Assembly: GCA_025352845.1 (NCBI GenBank)
Contig: JANXSC010000342.1
Location: forward strand, 1-6,053
Source: Opitutaceae bacterium
GTDB lineage: Bacteria > Verrucomicrobiota > Verrucomicrobiia > Opitutales > Opitutaceae
Reading direction: 5' to 3'
Length of the DNA: 6,053 bases
A model generated the notes under the pieces. The model saw only the letters and a program-made list of their open reading frames with translations, was not told where the DNA came from and made no database searches. The translations under genes and the position numbers were made by a program. Of this stretch, positions 1 through 5,407 are shown one piece after another (the stretch's first letter is position 1; the number at the start of each line of letters is the position of its first letter).

Positions 1-57
1 GAAATCAAAAATCCCAACGCCCAGAGCACGTGCGGCTGCGGGAAATCGTTCAACTAA
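1..57 (+). CDS. A-type Fe-S cluster carrier (IscA/ErpA/HesB family), C-terminal fragment
   Basis: Only the last 18 codons are in the window; the gene enters from the left edge and stops at TAA (55-57). The visible tail reads EIKNPNAQSTCGCGKSFN, the hallmark C-terminus of A-type carriers: an NPNA stretch followed by the Cys-Gly-Cys pair that supplies two of the three conserved cysteines. Proteins of this family receive a [2Fe-2S] or [4Fe-4S] cluster from the scaffold and pass it to apo-proteins in the cytoplasm. The upstream cysteine and the rest of the fold are outside the window, so IscA, ErpA and SufA cannot be told apart and no symbol is given. It converges on menG with only 15 bp between the two stop codons. 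Confidence 0.88.
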   Translation, partial: EIKNPNAQSTCGCGKSFN

Positions 58-65
58 TACTCCGT

Positions 66-81
66 GCGCGCCTCAGCGCGC
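66..81. terminator. Weak GC hairpin between convergent genes
   Basis: GCGCGC (66-71), a CTCA loop and GCGCGC (76-81) can form a 6-bp all-GC stem that overlaps the menG stop codon, where the + and - strand genes converge. There is no T-tract on either side, so a role as a bidirectional terminator is only a guess from position. Confidence 0.25.
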
Positions 82-774
82 CGCCTCGTGCAGCGCCACG
101 ACGCCGAGAGTCATTGGCCGCGCCTGCACCGAGAAAAATCCTGTGGCGCTGATTTCCGCCGCCAGCGCCACGCGGTCGGGGAATTGACCGATGGTGTCGT
201 TGAGATAGACGTAGGCCGCGCGATCTCCGGTCACAAGGCCGGCGATAGTCGGTAGAATGCGCCGCAGATAAAAATAATAGAGCGGGCGGAACCACGCTTG
301 CGGCTGTGAAAACTCCAGCACGAAGAGGTGCCCGCCGGGACGCAGCACGCGACGCATCTCGCGCAAGCCTCGCGCCCGGTCCGCGAGATTGCGCAGGCCG
401 AATGAAATGGTGACCGCATCGACGCTCGCATCCGGCAGTGGCAGCGCGAGCCCGTCGCCCTGGCGAAACGCGACATTGGCGAAACGCCCTGCGCCCGCCG
501 CGCATTTTTTCTCTACCGCCTCATCGAGCATGGGTTGGCAGAAATCCATGCCTACGATGGCGGTCGCCGGGTCGAGTCGGCGACTGAGCGCAAACGCCAC
601 ATCGCCGCTGCCGGTCGCGAGGTCCAGCACGTCGCGCGGCGCGTGGCGGCGCACAGCCGCCACGAGGCGCCGCCGCCACCAGGTGTCGATGCCACCGCAC
701 AGCACGAAGTTCGCCCGGTCGTAGCGACGAGCGATGCGTCCGAACATGGAATTGACTGCAACCGGATCAGGCAT
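73..774 (-). CDS. menG: Demethylmenaquinone / ubiquinone C-methyltransferase (UbiE/MenG)
   Basis: A 233-residue SAM-dependent methyltransferase of the UbiE/MenG family, which C-methylates the quinone ring in the last step of menaquinone synthesis (or a late step of ubiquinone synthesis). The order of motifs is typical: N-terminal FGRIARRYDR (11-20); SAM motif I DLATGSGDVA (51-60) in place of the commoner DxAGGTGD; GMDFCQPML (75-83) binding the ribose; ISFGLRNLADR (123-133), the family signature; LRPGGHLFVLEFSQP (144-158); YYFYLRRILP (166-175); and LGVVALH near the end (223-229). Length fits the family (about 230-250). The ATG at 774 is the natural start because the family N-terminus begins about here; no Shine-Dalgarno precedes it. 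It diverges from the HU-family gene. MenG rather than UbiE is inferred from the suspected menaquinone-using host; the sequence alone does not decide the substrate. Confidence 0.93.
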   Translation of the reverse strand: MPDPVAVNSMFGRIARRYDRANFVLCGGIDTWWRRRLVAAVRRHAPRDVLDLATGSGDVAFALSRRLDPATAIVGMDFCQPMLDEAVEKKCAAGAGRFANVAFRQGDGLALPLPDASVDAVTISFGLRNLADRARGLREMRRVLRPGGHLFVLEFSQPQAWFRPLYYFYLRRILPTIAGLVTGDRAAYVYLNDTIGQFPDRVALAAEISATGFFSVQARPMTLGVVALHEAAR

Positions 775-828
775 GAAGGGTGGAATATGGGGGGCGGGAA
801 CGAACCGGACGCAAGTCGGTCATAAGGG

Positions 829-858
829 TTGACGCAATTAAAACGCCGCAAGTAGTTT
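829..858 (+). promoter_or_regulatory. Candidate sigma70-type promoter of the HU-family gene
   Basis: TTGACG (829-834) matches five of six bases of the -35 consensus. TAGTTT (853-858), 18 bp further on, is a poor -10 (three of six). Transcription would begin near 865, giving a leader of about 40 nt before the ATG at 908. The box lies in the 133-bp spacer shared with divergent menG; I saw no equally good promoter for menG on the other strand. Confidence 0.4.
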
Positions 859-869
859 AAGGCGCTTAA
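857..869. promoter_or_regulatory. Interrupted palindrome at the predicted transcription start
   Basis: TTAAG-GCG-CTTAA is a perfect 5-bp dyad with a 3-bp centre. It overlaps a second, uninterrupted 8-bp palindrome GCTTAAGC (864-871). It overlaps the end of the putative -10 and covers the expected start of the HU-family transcript, a position suited to an operator. No regulator is recognised, and dyads this short also arise by chance. Confidence 0.25.
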
Positions 870-897
870 GCTTCAGAAACAAGGCCGCTCGAATAAA

Positions 898-903
898 AAG
901 GAA
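898..903 (+). promoter_or_regulatory. Shine-Dalgarno site of the HU-family gene
   Basis: AAGGAA lies 4 nt before the ATG at 908 and supports that start. It is the only clear purine-rich ribosome-binding site before any start codon in this window. Confidence 0.65.
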
Positions 904-907
904 CCCC

Positions 908-1255
908 ATGTCCAACCTGACCAAACGCGAAATTGTCCTGGAAATCTACCGGAAGTCCGGCTTCCCGCAAAAACAGATCGTCGACACTGTGCAGCAGACG
1001 CTCGACATCGTGCAGAAGGCGCTGGCCAATGGCCGCAACGTCGAGCTGCGTAATTTCGGCGTGCTCGAGGTGCAGGTGCGCAAGCAGCGCATCGGCCGCA
1101 ATCCGAACAAACCCGAGGCCGAGGTCATCATCCCGCGGCGCGCCGTGGTGAAATTCAAGTCCGGGAAAATTCTTAAGCAGCAGCTCAAAAAAATTGATCT
1201 CGCGAAACTCCAGCCGAGCATCGCGCCGGCCGAAGGCGACGGCGAGGAGGCCTGA
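908..1255 (+). CDS. HU/IHF-family DNA-binding protein
   Basis: A 115-residue histone-like protein of the HU/IHF family, which binds and bends DNA as a homo- or heterodimer and organises the nucleoid. Residues 1-40 form the helical dimerisation part (NLTKREIVLEIYRKSGF). GRNVELRNFGVLEV (42-55) is the conserved beta-strand signature with its Phe-Gly. RNP (64-66) sits at the tip of the DNA-contacting arm, where the intercalating proline of HU and IHF lies. AVVKFKSGKILK (79-90) is the closing strand and helix. The family is usually 90-100 residues; the extra 20 or so at the C-terminus are proline-, alanine- and acid-rich and end GEGDGEEA-like, probably disordered. The arm sequence GRNPNKPEAE resembles IHF slightly more than HU, but HU and IHF subunits cannot be separated confidently, so no symbol is given. 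The start is supported by AAGGAA upstream. Confidence 0.94.
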   Translation: MSNLTKREIVLEIYRKSGFPQKQIVDTVQQTLDIVQKALANGRNVELRNFGVLEVQVRKQRIGRNPNKPEAEVIIPRRAVVKFKSGKILKQQLKKIDLAKLQPSIAPAEGDGEEA

Positions 1256-1282
1256 ACGGAGGGTGCCGGTCGCGCCGTCGTC

Positions 1283-1342
1283 CGCCCAGCGAGAGGCCGC
1301 CTTAGGCTGACATTGTTTCGCGTCGCTGGGCGAAAAATTTTT
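1283..1342 (+). terminator. Long-loop hairpin followed by A5T5, possible terminator after the HU-family gene
   Basis: CGCCCAGCGA (1283-1292) pairs perfectly over 10 bp with TCGCTGGGCG (1323-1332). The stem is followed directly by AAAAATTTTT (1333-1342). Lying 27 bp after the HU-family stop and 43 bp before the hisS ATG, it could end the HU transcript. The 30-nt loop and the five A residues between stem and T-tract are not ideal for an intrinsic terminator, so it could instead be a leader structure of hisS. Confidence 0.4.
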
Positions 1343-1385
1343 GGTGTCGCCGTGGGGCGCGGCGTTTTGCCACGCTCCGAACTTC

Positions 1386-2699
1386 ATGGCCACGTTTCAA
1401 ACTCTGCCCGGCTTTCGCGAGTTCTATCCCGAGGATTTGGCGCGGCGTAATCACATCTTTCGCCTCTGGCGGCAGACTGCCGGCAACTTTGGTTTTGCCG
1501 AATATGACGCGCCCGTGCTCGAGCCGCTGGAACTCTACAAGGCGAAGTCGGGCGACGAAATCGAAACGCAGCTCTTCAACTTCACCGACAAGGGCGGTCG
1601 CGAAGTCGCACTCCGGCCGGAGATGACACCGACTGTGTGTCGGCTTGTCGGCGCGAAAGCCAGCGCCCTCAAGCGCCCGATCAAGTGGTTCAGCATCGCG
1701 GAATTTTTCCGCTACGAGCGGATGCAGAAAGGCCGCGGACGCTGCTTCCACCAGTTCAACGCTGACATTTTTGGCGAGCCCGGTCCCGAGGCGGAGATCG
1801 AATTGATTGCGTTGCTGGTGCAGTGCCTTGGTGCGTTCGGTCTGACGGCCGAGGATTTCTACGTGCGACTGAGCGATCGGAATCTCTGGTTCTACTACCT
1901 TGAAGCGCTCGGGCTCGACGAGGCGCGCTCGCGCGGCGTGCTCGGCGCGATCGACAAATACGAGAAATACGGCGACGAGGCGTTCAAGGGCTACACCGAG
2001 GCGTTCGGCCCGCTCGCTCCAGAACTGATGGCGAAGATTTTGGAGTTTCTCCAAGTGAAATCGCTCGATGCGCTGGAGCACACGCTCGCGAGCCTCGACG
2101 GCGAGAAAATCAAGACGCGCCTCGCCGACTGGAAAAAACTCCTGGGCGCGCTCGATGCGATGGGTCTTACCCGTTTCGTCGCCGTCGATCTCGGCGTGGT
2201 GCGCGGGCTCGCGTATTACACCGGCTTTGTCTTCGAGGCCTTCGATCGCAAGGGTGAGCTGCGCGCGCTTGCGGGCGGCGGGCGCTACGATGACCTCGTG
2301 CAGAAGCTCGGCGGTCCCGCGCTGCCCGCCGTGGGCTTCGCGATCGGTGACATGACGTTTGCGCTTCTGCTGGAACAACGCGGTTTGATGCCGACGCTGG
2401 TGCAGGCTCCGGACGTCTACTGCGTGATCGGTGGCGAGGCGGAACGGCTCGCGGCGTTTGGCGACATCCACGCACTGCGCGCGGCGGGTTTTCGCGTGGA
2501 CTACCCGATGAAGGAGGTGGCCTTCGGCAAACAGTTCAAGGCCGCTGCCGAGTCTGGCGCGAAACTCGCGCTGATTTACGGTGACGACGAACTCGCGAAG
2601 GGCGTCGTGAAAATCCGCGACCTCACCACGCGCGAGGAAAGCGAAGTGCCGCGCAACCACGTCGCGGCGCACGTGCGGGATTTCTTTTCCGCTGGCTGA
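1386..2699 (+). CDS. hisS: Histidyl-tRNA synthetase (histidine--tRNA ligase)
   Basis: A 437-residue class II aminoacyl-tRNA synthetase that activates histidine with ATP and charges tRNA-His in the cytoplasm. Motifs in order: FQTLPGFREFYPED (4-17), the family N-terminus; motif 2 FRYERMQKGRGRCFHQF (108-124) with the ATP-contacting Arg109; the HisA motif VVRGLAYYTGFVFE (271-284), carrying the Arg that matches catalytic Arg259 of E. coli; AGGGRYDDLV (296-305); and a C-terminal anticodon-binding domain from about 345. Motif 3 is unusual: GFAIGDMTFALLL (317-329) replaces the common GFAxGLERLxLL, so the class II motif 3 arginine is absent. I recall similar GFGxGD forms in plant organellar and some bacterial HisRS, which suggests a natural subfamily rather than damage. 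ATG 1386 is chosen because the family signature starts there. An in-frame TTG at 1341 would add 15 residues unlike the family. No Shine-Dalgarno is visible. Confidence 0.93.
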   Translation: MATFQTLPGFREFYPEDLARRNHIFRLWRQTAGNFGFAEYDAPVLEPLELYKAKSGDEIETQLFNFTDKGGREVALRPEMTPTVCRLVGAKASALKRPIKWFSIAEFFRYERMQKGRGRCFHQFNADIFGEPGPEAEIELIALLVQCLGAFGLTAEDFYVRLSDRNLWFYYLEALGLDEARSRGVLGAIDKYEKYGDEAFKGYTEAFGPLAPELMAKILEFLQVKSLDALEHTLASLDGEKIKTRLADWKKLLGALDAMGLTRFVAVDLGVVRGLAYYTGFVFEAFDRKGELRALAGGGRYDDLVQKLGGPALPAVGFAIGDMTFALLLEQRGLMPTLVQAPDVYCVIGGEAERLAAFGDIHALRAAGFRVDYPMKEVAFGKQFKAAAESGAKLALIYGDDELAKGVVKIRDLTTREESEVPRNHVAAHVRDFFSAG

Positions 2700-2704
2700 G
2701 TTCC

Positions 2705-2721
2705 GAAACGCGCGGCGTTTC
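2705..2721. terminator. Hairpin between convergent hisS and cdd
   Basis: GAAACGC (2705-2711), loop GCG and GCGTTTC (2715-2721) form a perfect 7-bp stem with a 3-nt loop in the 20-bp gap between the hisS and cdd stop codons, overlapping the latter. The position suits a bidirectional terminator, but neither strand has a T-tract after the stem. Confidence 0.4.
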
Positions 2722-3133
2722 AGCGCAGATCCTTCGGTCCGAAAGCCGCGGGTAGGAGCGCATCGAGCTTTGTTTCGATCCGGCGCGGGGACGCGCACAC
2801 GCTCGTGATGGTCGCGCTCGGTCCGAATTCGTTGATCACCTGGCGGCATGCGCCGCAGGGCATCGTGGGTTCCGGCGTCGGCGTAAAGACGGCAACGGCC
2901 CGAATTTTTTTCTCGCCCGCCGCGACGGCGGAGAAAATCGCGGTGCGCTCCGCGCAATTGCACAGGCCGTAGGAGGCGTTCTCGACGTTGCAGCCGGCGT
3001 AGATTTTTCCCGAGCCCGCAAGCACGGCGGCACCGACGGCGAACTTCGAGTAAGGCGAATACGAGGCGCGCGCGGCGACCCGCGCAGATTTTTCCAATCG
3101 ACGGAGAGTGGCGGCGGTAAGCGGAGTCATCAT
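2720..3133 (-). CDS. cdd: Cytidine deaminase (tetrameric type)
   Basis: A 137-residue zinc enzyme that deaminates cytidine and deoxycytidine to uridine and deoxyuridine in pyrimidine salvage. The active site is complete: CAERTA (60-65) supplies the first zinc cysteine, Cys60, and the proton-shuttling Glu62; PCGACRQ (92-98) supplies Cys93 and Cys96. NVENASYG (49-56) is the nucleoside-binding stretch, and the C-terminal LLPAAFGPKDL is typical. The length matches the short homotetrameric class (about 130-140). Two consecutive ATG codons (3133 and 3130) can both serve as the start. The frame stays open a further 36 codons upstream, but those codons read through a REP-like repeat and into ogt and do not resemble the family. 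The repeat ends exactly at the start codon, leaving no Shine-Dalgarno. It follows ogt on the same strand with 55 bp between and may depend on that transcript. Confidence 0.94.
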   Translation of the reverse strand: MMTPLTAATLRRLEKSARVAARASYSPYSKFAVGAAVLAGSGKIYAGCNVENASYGLCNCAERTAIFSAVAAGEKKIRAVAVFTPTPEPTMPCGACRQVINEFGPSATITSVCASPRRIETKLDALLPAAFGPKDLR

Positions 3134-3191
3134 AGGTCGGGCTTTAGGCCTGACGCTCTGCGCAAACCTGTCGGGCGTAAAGCCCGACCTA
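3133..3191. repeat. REP-like paired palindrome filling the ogt-cdd gap
   Basis: Two 22-bp arms, 3133-3154 and 3170-3191, are inverted copies of each other (20 of 22 pairs) around a 15-bp spacer. Each arm is itself a hairpin: GTCGGGC-TTTAG-GCCTGAC on the left (one G-T pair) and GTCGGGC-GTAAA-GCCCGAC on the right (perfect 7-bp stem). This palindrome-within-inverted-pair design is that of REP/BIME elements, which are often multicopy and spread by RAYT transposases. No such transposase is in the window. The element supplies two bases of the ogt stop codon and touches the cdd start codon, so it makes up the whole intergenic space. Confidence 0.8.
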
Positions 3192-3678
3192 CAGTAACTG
3201 CGCGCCCTCAAGCGCAAGCAGCCTGGCTTTCGTGGCAACACCGCCGGGGCCGGAGAAGCCGGTCATCTTGCCACTGACCGGCGACCACGCGGTGGCAGGG
3301 GATGAGGAGCGGCCACGGGTTGTCGCCGAGTGCGGTGCCGACTGCGCGGCTGGCAGCGGGCGGTTGGCCGATCGCGGCGGCGAGATCACCATAGGTGGCG
3401 GTGCGGCCCGACTTCACCGCGAGCGTCGCGCGCAACACTTCGGCGACAAATTCCGTCACGCGTGTGAAATCGTAGCTCACGTCGGAAAAATCCTGCGCCT
3501 CGCCTGCGAGGTGGCGCTGCACGCGCGTCACGATGGCGGCAATCCATGGCGGCGGTTCGGTCTCGGTGCCGCCGCCCGCCGGGCGCTGCGGATCGGGGAG
3601 CAGGCAACGCGTGAGGCCGGCGTCGCCCCACGCGATCGTGCAGAGGCCGAGCAGGGTGGCGAATTTGGCGTGGGGCAT
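3189..3678 (-). pseudogene. ogt: Methylated-DNA--protein-cysteine methyltransferase (Ogt/MGMT family), frameshifted
   Basis: Family members repair O6-alkylguanine by moving the alkyl group irreversibly to an active-site cysteine. From ATG 3678 the frame encodes WGDAGLTRCLLP (17-28), TATYGDLAAAIG (93-104), SRAVGTALGDNP (110-121) and the active-site PCHRVV (127-132, Cys128). Just after VVAG the frame goes wrong: it runs on as QWQDDRLLRP and stops at 3208. The expected end, SGKMTGFSGPGGVATK followed by ARLLALEGAQLL, lies one frame over and stops at TAG 3189-3191. Removing one base near 3276 restores a 162-residue protein with the same spacing as E. coli Ogt (HRVI-GRN-G versus HRVV-AGS-G). The shifted product keeps Cys-His but loses the Glu in the LLALEG helix that corresponds to human MGMT Glu172. 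It may be a true mutation or a sequencing/assembly error. No Shine-Dalgarno is seen before the start, which borders a repeat-rich spacer. Confidence 0.85.
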
Positions 3679-3681
3679 GGT

Positions 3682-3765
3682 GCGAAGAGTGAAGAGAGAA
3701 TGGCGAAGAGTGAAAAGGTTGGATTCCCATCCATTCGCCCTCCTCTCTTCACCATTCACCCTTCG
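3682..3765. repeat. GAAGAGTGAA-type direct and inverted repeats in the ogt/dgt divergent spacer
   Basis: GCGAAGAGTGAA occurs twice as a 12-bp direct repeat (3682-3693 and 3703-3714, period 21). A degenerate inverted copy, TTCACCCTTCG, occupies 3755-3765. In addition AATGGCGAAGAG (3699-3710) pairs with CTCTTCACCATT (3745-3756) at 11 of 12 positions across a 34-nt loop. Together these cover nearly the whole 87-bp region between the divergent ogt and dgt start codons, where both promoters and ribosome-binding sites should lie. No clear -35/-10 pair or Shine-Dalgarno was found in it on either strand. Confidence 0.65.
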
Positions 3766-5034
3766 ATGACCAACCGGTTCTACAACGCGTTCGACAGCGA
3801 GCCGCTCGGCGGCGGGCGCAAGCGCGACTACCGCACGCCGTTCCAGATGGATCGCGATCGGATCATCCATGCGCACGCGTTTCGGAAGCTGCAGTCGAAG
3901 ACCCAGGTTTTTCTCTCCGGCGAATACGATTTCTACCGCACGCGGCTCACGCACTCGATGGAGGTCGCGCAGATCGGGCGCTCGATTTGCGCGTATCTGC
4001 GCTCGCGCGGTGCGCCGCTGCGGGCCGACTTCACGATCGACAGCGACCTCGTGGAGGCGGTATGCCTCGCGCACGATCTCGGGCATCCGCCGTTCGGGCA
4101 CTCGGGCGAGCGCACGCTCCAGGAGCTGATGGCGAAGTGGGGCGGCTTCGAGGGCAACGCGCAGACGCTCCATCTCCTCACCGAGACGATTTATCAAAAC
4201 GAAGCCGGCGTGCGTGGTATGGCGCCGACGCGCGCGCTGCTCGACGGCGTGCTGAAATATAAAAAACTTTTCCGCGAGTTTCCCGCGCCGCCCACGAATC
4301 ATTTTCTCTACGACCCGCAGGAGCGGCACCGTGCGTTCGTGTTTGGCGAGGCGGCGATTCCCGCCGAGCTGCACGCGGGCGAAAAACTCAACGCCCTCAA
4401 GAGCGTCGAATGCCAGATTATGGACTGGGCCGACGACGCGGCCTACTCGCTCAACGACATCGTCGATGGCGTGAAGGCGGGTTTCCTCACCATCGAGCGC
4501 GTCGAGGCGTGGGCGGGTGGCGAGGCGCTCGACGCCGAGCGGCAGCGCTGGCTCGACCAGCTCTTTACTGCGATGCGCAGCGACCGGTTGGAGAGCGCGT
4601 TTTCCCAAAAAATCGGCGGCTTCATCACCGCGACGCGGCTGCGCGAGCGCACCAATTTCATGTCGGCGCAGACCAACCGCTATCGGTTCGAACTCGTGGT
4701 CGCGCAGGCGGCGGAGCGCGAAGCGGCGTTCTACAAAAAAATCGCCAACGACATCATCTTTGAGAGCCCGCAGCTCCAGCAGATGGAGCACAAGGCGCGG
4801 CGCGTGCTCTTCGAACTCTGGGATTCGTGCTGGCGCAACTACGTCGAGAAAGGCCCGCGCACGATCAACATCCTGCCGCCGCGCGTCGGCCGCCTGATCG
4901 ACGCCGAGACGACGCCCGCCGGGAAAGCGCGGCAAATCTGCGACTGGCTCGCCGGCCTCACCGACGGGATGATCGTGCGCACCTACCAGCGCCTCTTCGA
5001 CCCGCAGTTCGGGAGCATCCGGGACTTGAGCTGA
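3766..5034 (+). CDS. dgt: Deoxyguanosinetriphosphate triphosphohydrolase-like HD-domain dNTPase
   Basis: A 422-residue member of the bacterial dGTPase/SAMHD1-like HD family, which hydrolyses dNTPs to deoxynucleosides and tripolyphosphate and so controls dNTP pools. The N-terminal YRTPFQMDRDRIIHAHAFRKLQSKTQVF (22-49 region) is the family signature. The metal-binding residues are in place: His63 in TRLTHSMEV, His103-Asp104 in AHDLGHPPFGHSGE, and the aspartates of DWADDAAYSLND (220-231). ATG 3766 is chosen because the family signature begins directly after it (MTNRFYNAFD). The frame stays open for 178 codons upstream, but that part is antisense to ogt and has no family resemblance. It diverges from ogt across repeats with no visible Shine-Dalgarno. 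Substrate preference (dGTP or several dNTPs) cannot be read from sequence. Confidence 0.94.
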   Translation: MTNRFYNAFDSEPLGGGRKRDYRTPFQMDRDRIIHAHAFRKLQSKTQVFLSGEYDFYRTRLTHSMEVAQIGRSICAYLRSRGAPLRADFTIDSDLVEAVCLAHDLGHPPFGHSGERTLQELMAKWGGFEGNAQTLHLLTETIYQNEAGVRGMAPTRALLDGVLKYKKLFREFPAPPTNHFLYDPQERHRAFVFGEAAIPAELHAGEKLNALKSVECQIMDWADDAAYSLNDIVDGVKAGFLTIERVEAWAGGEALDAERQRWLDQLFTAMRSDRLESAFSQKIGGFITATRLRERTNFMSAQTNRYRFELVVAQAAEREAAFYKKIANDIIFESPQLQQMEHKARRVLFELWDSCWRNYVEKGPRTINILPPRVGRLIDAETTPAGKARQICDWLAGLTDGMIVRTYQRLFDPQFGSIRDLS

Positions 5035-5051
5035 GGGTGCGGGCGGCTCAA
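5026..5051. terminator. Short inverted repeat at the end of dgt
   Basis: TTGAGC (5026-5031) pairs with GCTCAA (5046-5051) around a 14-nt loop that contains the dgt stop codon. It lies in the 37-bp gap between the convergent dgt and barstar genes. Six base pairs without a T-tract is weak support for a terminator. Confidence 0.2.
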
Positions 5052-5071
5052 TCGTGTGGTAGGCGGCGTGG

Positions 5072-5407
5072 TCATGCGTAAAATGAGAGTGCAAGAATCG
5101 CCGGAGCGTCTGTCTCAATCCGCCGATAATTGACGAAGGATGAACACTCGACAAGGGCGTCGTAAATCTCGGGACACCGTTTTTTGAAGTCCGTGACCTC
5201 TGAAATGCACAGCACAACAACGTCGCCCGGAGTAACGTGTATAGAGGTCAAGCCCGCGTCCGGGTCATCCAAATAGGTCATGCAGTCATTCCAAGCGTTC
5301 ATGTTACGACCGTAAAAGCCGGGAAAGCCGAACGTCGCCGCGAACGTGTCGTGGAACGAATCCCAGTCCGAGATTAGGCTCGCATCAATGGAGACGGTCT
5401 TGGTCAT
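5072..5407 (-). CDS. Barstar family protein (ribonuclease-inhibitor-like immunity protein)
   Basis: A 111-residue protein resembling barstar (about 90 residues), the cytoplasmic inhibitor that blocks the secreted RNase barnase. The recognition loop is clear: FGFPGFYGRNMNAWNDCMTYL (26-46) aligns with the barstar stretch around YYGENLDALWDCLTGW. Asp41 corresponds to barstar Asp39, the residue that fills the barnase active site; the tryptophan just before it is Asn here. The alternating hydrophobic strand GDVVVLCIS (61-69) and the C-terminal strand ILALSF complete the small alpha/beta fold. ATG 5407 is preferred; a GTG at 5473 would add 22 residues unlike the family. No Shine-Dalgarno is evident. 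Its G+C is about half by eye, against over 60% in dgt, and no barnase-like toxin is nearby, so it may be an acquired orphan antitoxin or immunity gene. Whether it binds any RNase is unknown. Confidence 0.8.
   Translation of the reverse strand: MTKTVSIDASLISDWDSFHDTFAATFGFPGFYGRNMNAWNDCMTYLDDPDAGLTSIHVTPGDVVVLCISEVTDFKKRCPEIYDALVECSSFVNYRRIETDAPAILALSFYA

Noticed and set aside
1263..1310. 15-residue GTG leader peptide after GGAGG upstream of hisS
   Set aside because: GGAGG abuts the GTG too closely and the peptide has no histidine codons, so it is not a his-type attenuator.
1341..1385. TTG start adding 15 residues to HisRS
   Set aside because: The added residues do not resemble HisRS N-termini, while MATFQTLPGF at 1386 does; no ribosome-binding site favours the TTG.
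1302..2963. Minus-strand open frame of 553 codons opposite hisS
   Set aside because: Complement of a strongly recognised hisS and of the other frame of cdd; Arg/His-rich with no domain.
3232..3765. 178-codon upstream extension of dgt
   Set aside because: It reads antisense through ogt and the repeat spacer. The dGTPase family signature begins right after ATG 3766.
3208..5220. Long minus-strand open frame of 670 codons
   Set aside because: Only the last part (from 3678) is ogt; the rest is antisense to dgt, rich in Arg/Ala/Val as expected of a shadow frame in high-G+C DNA, and matches nothing.
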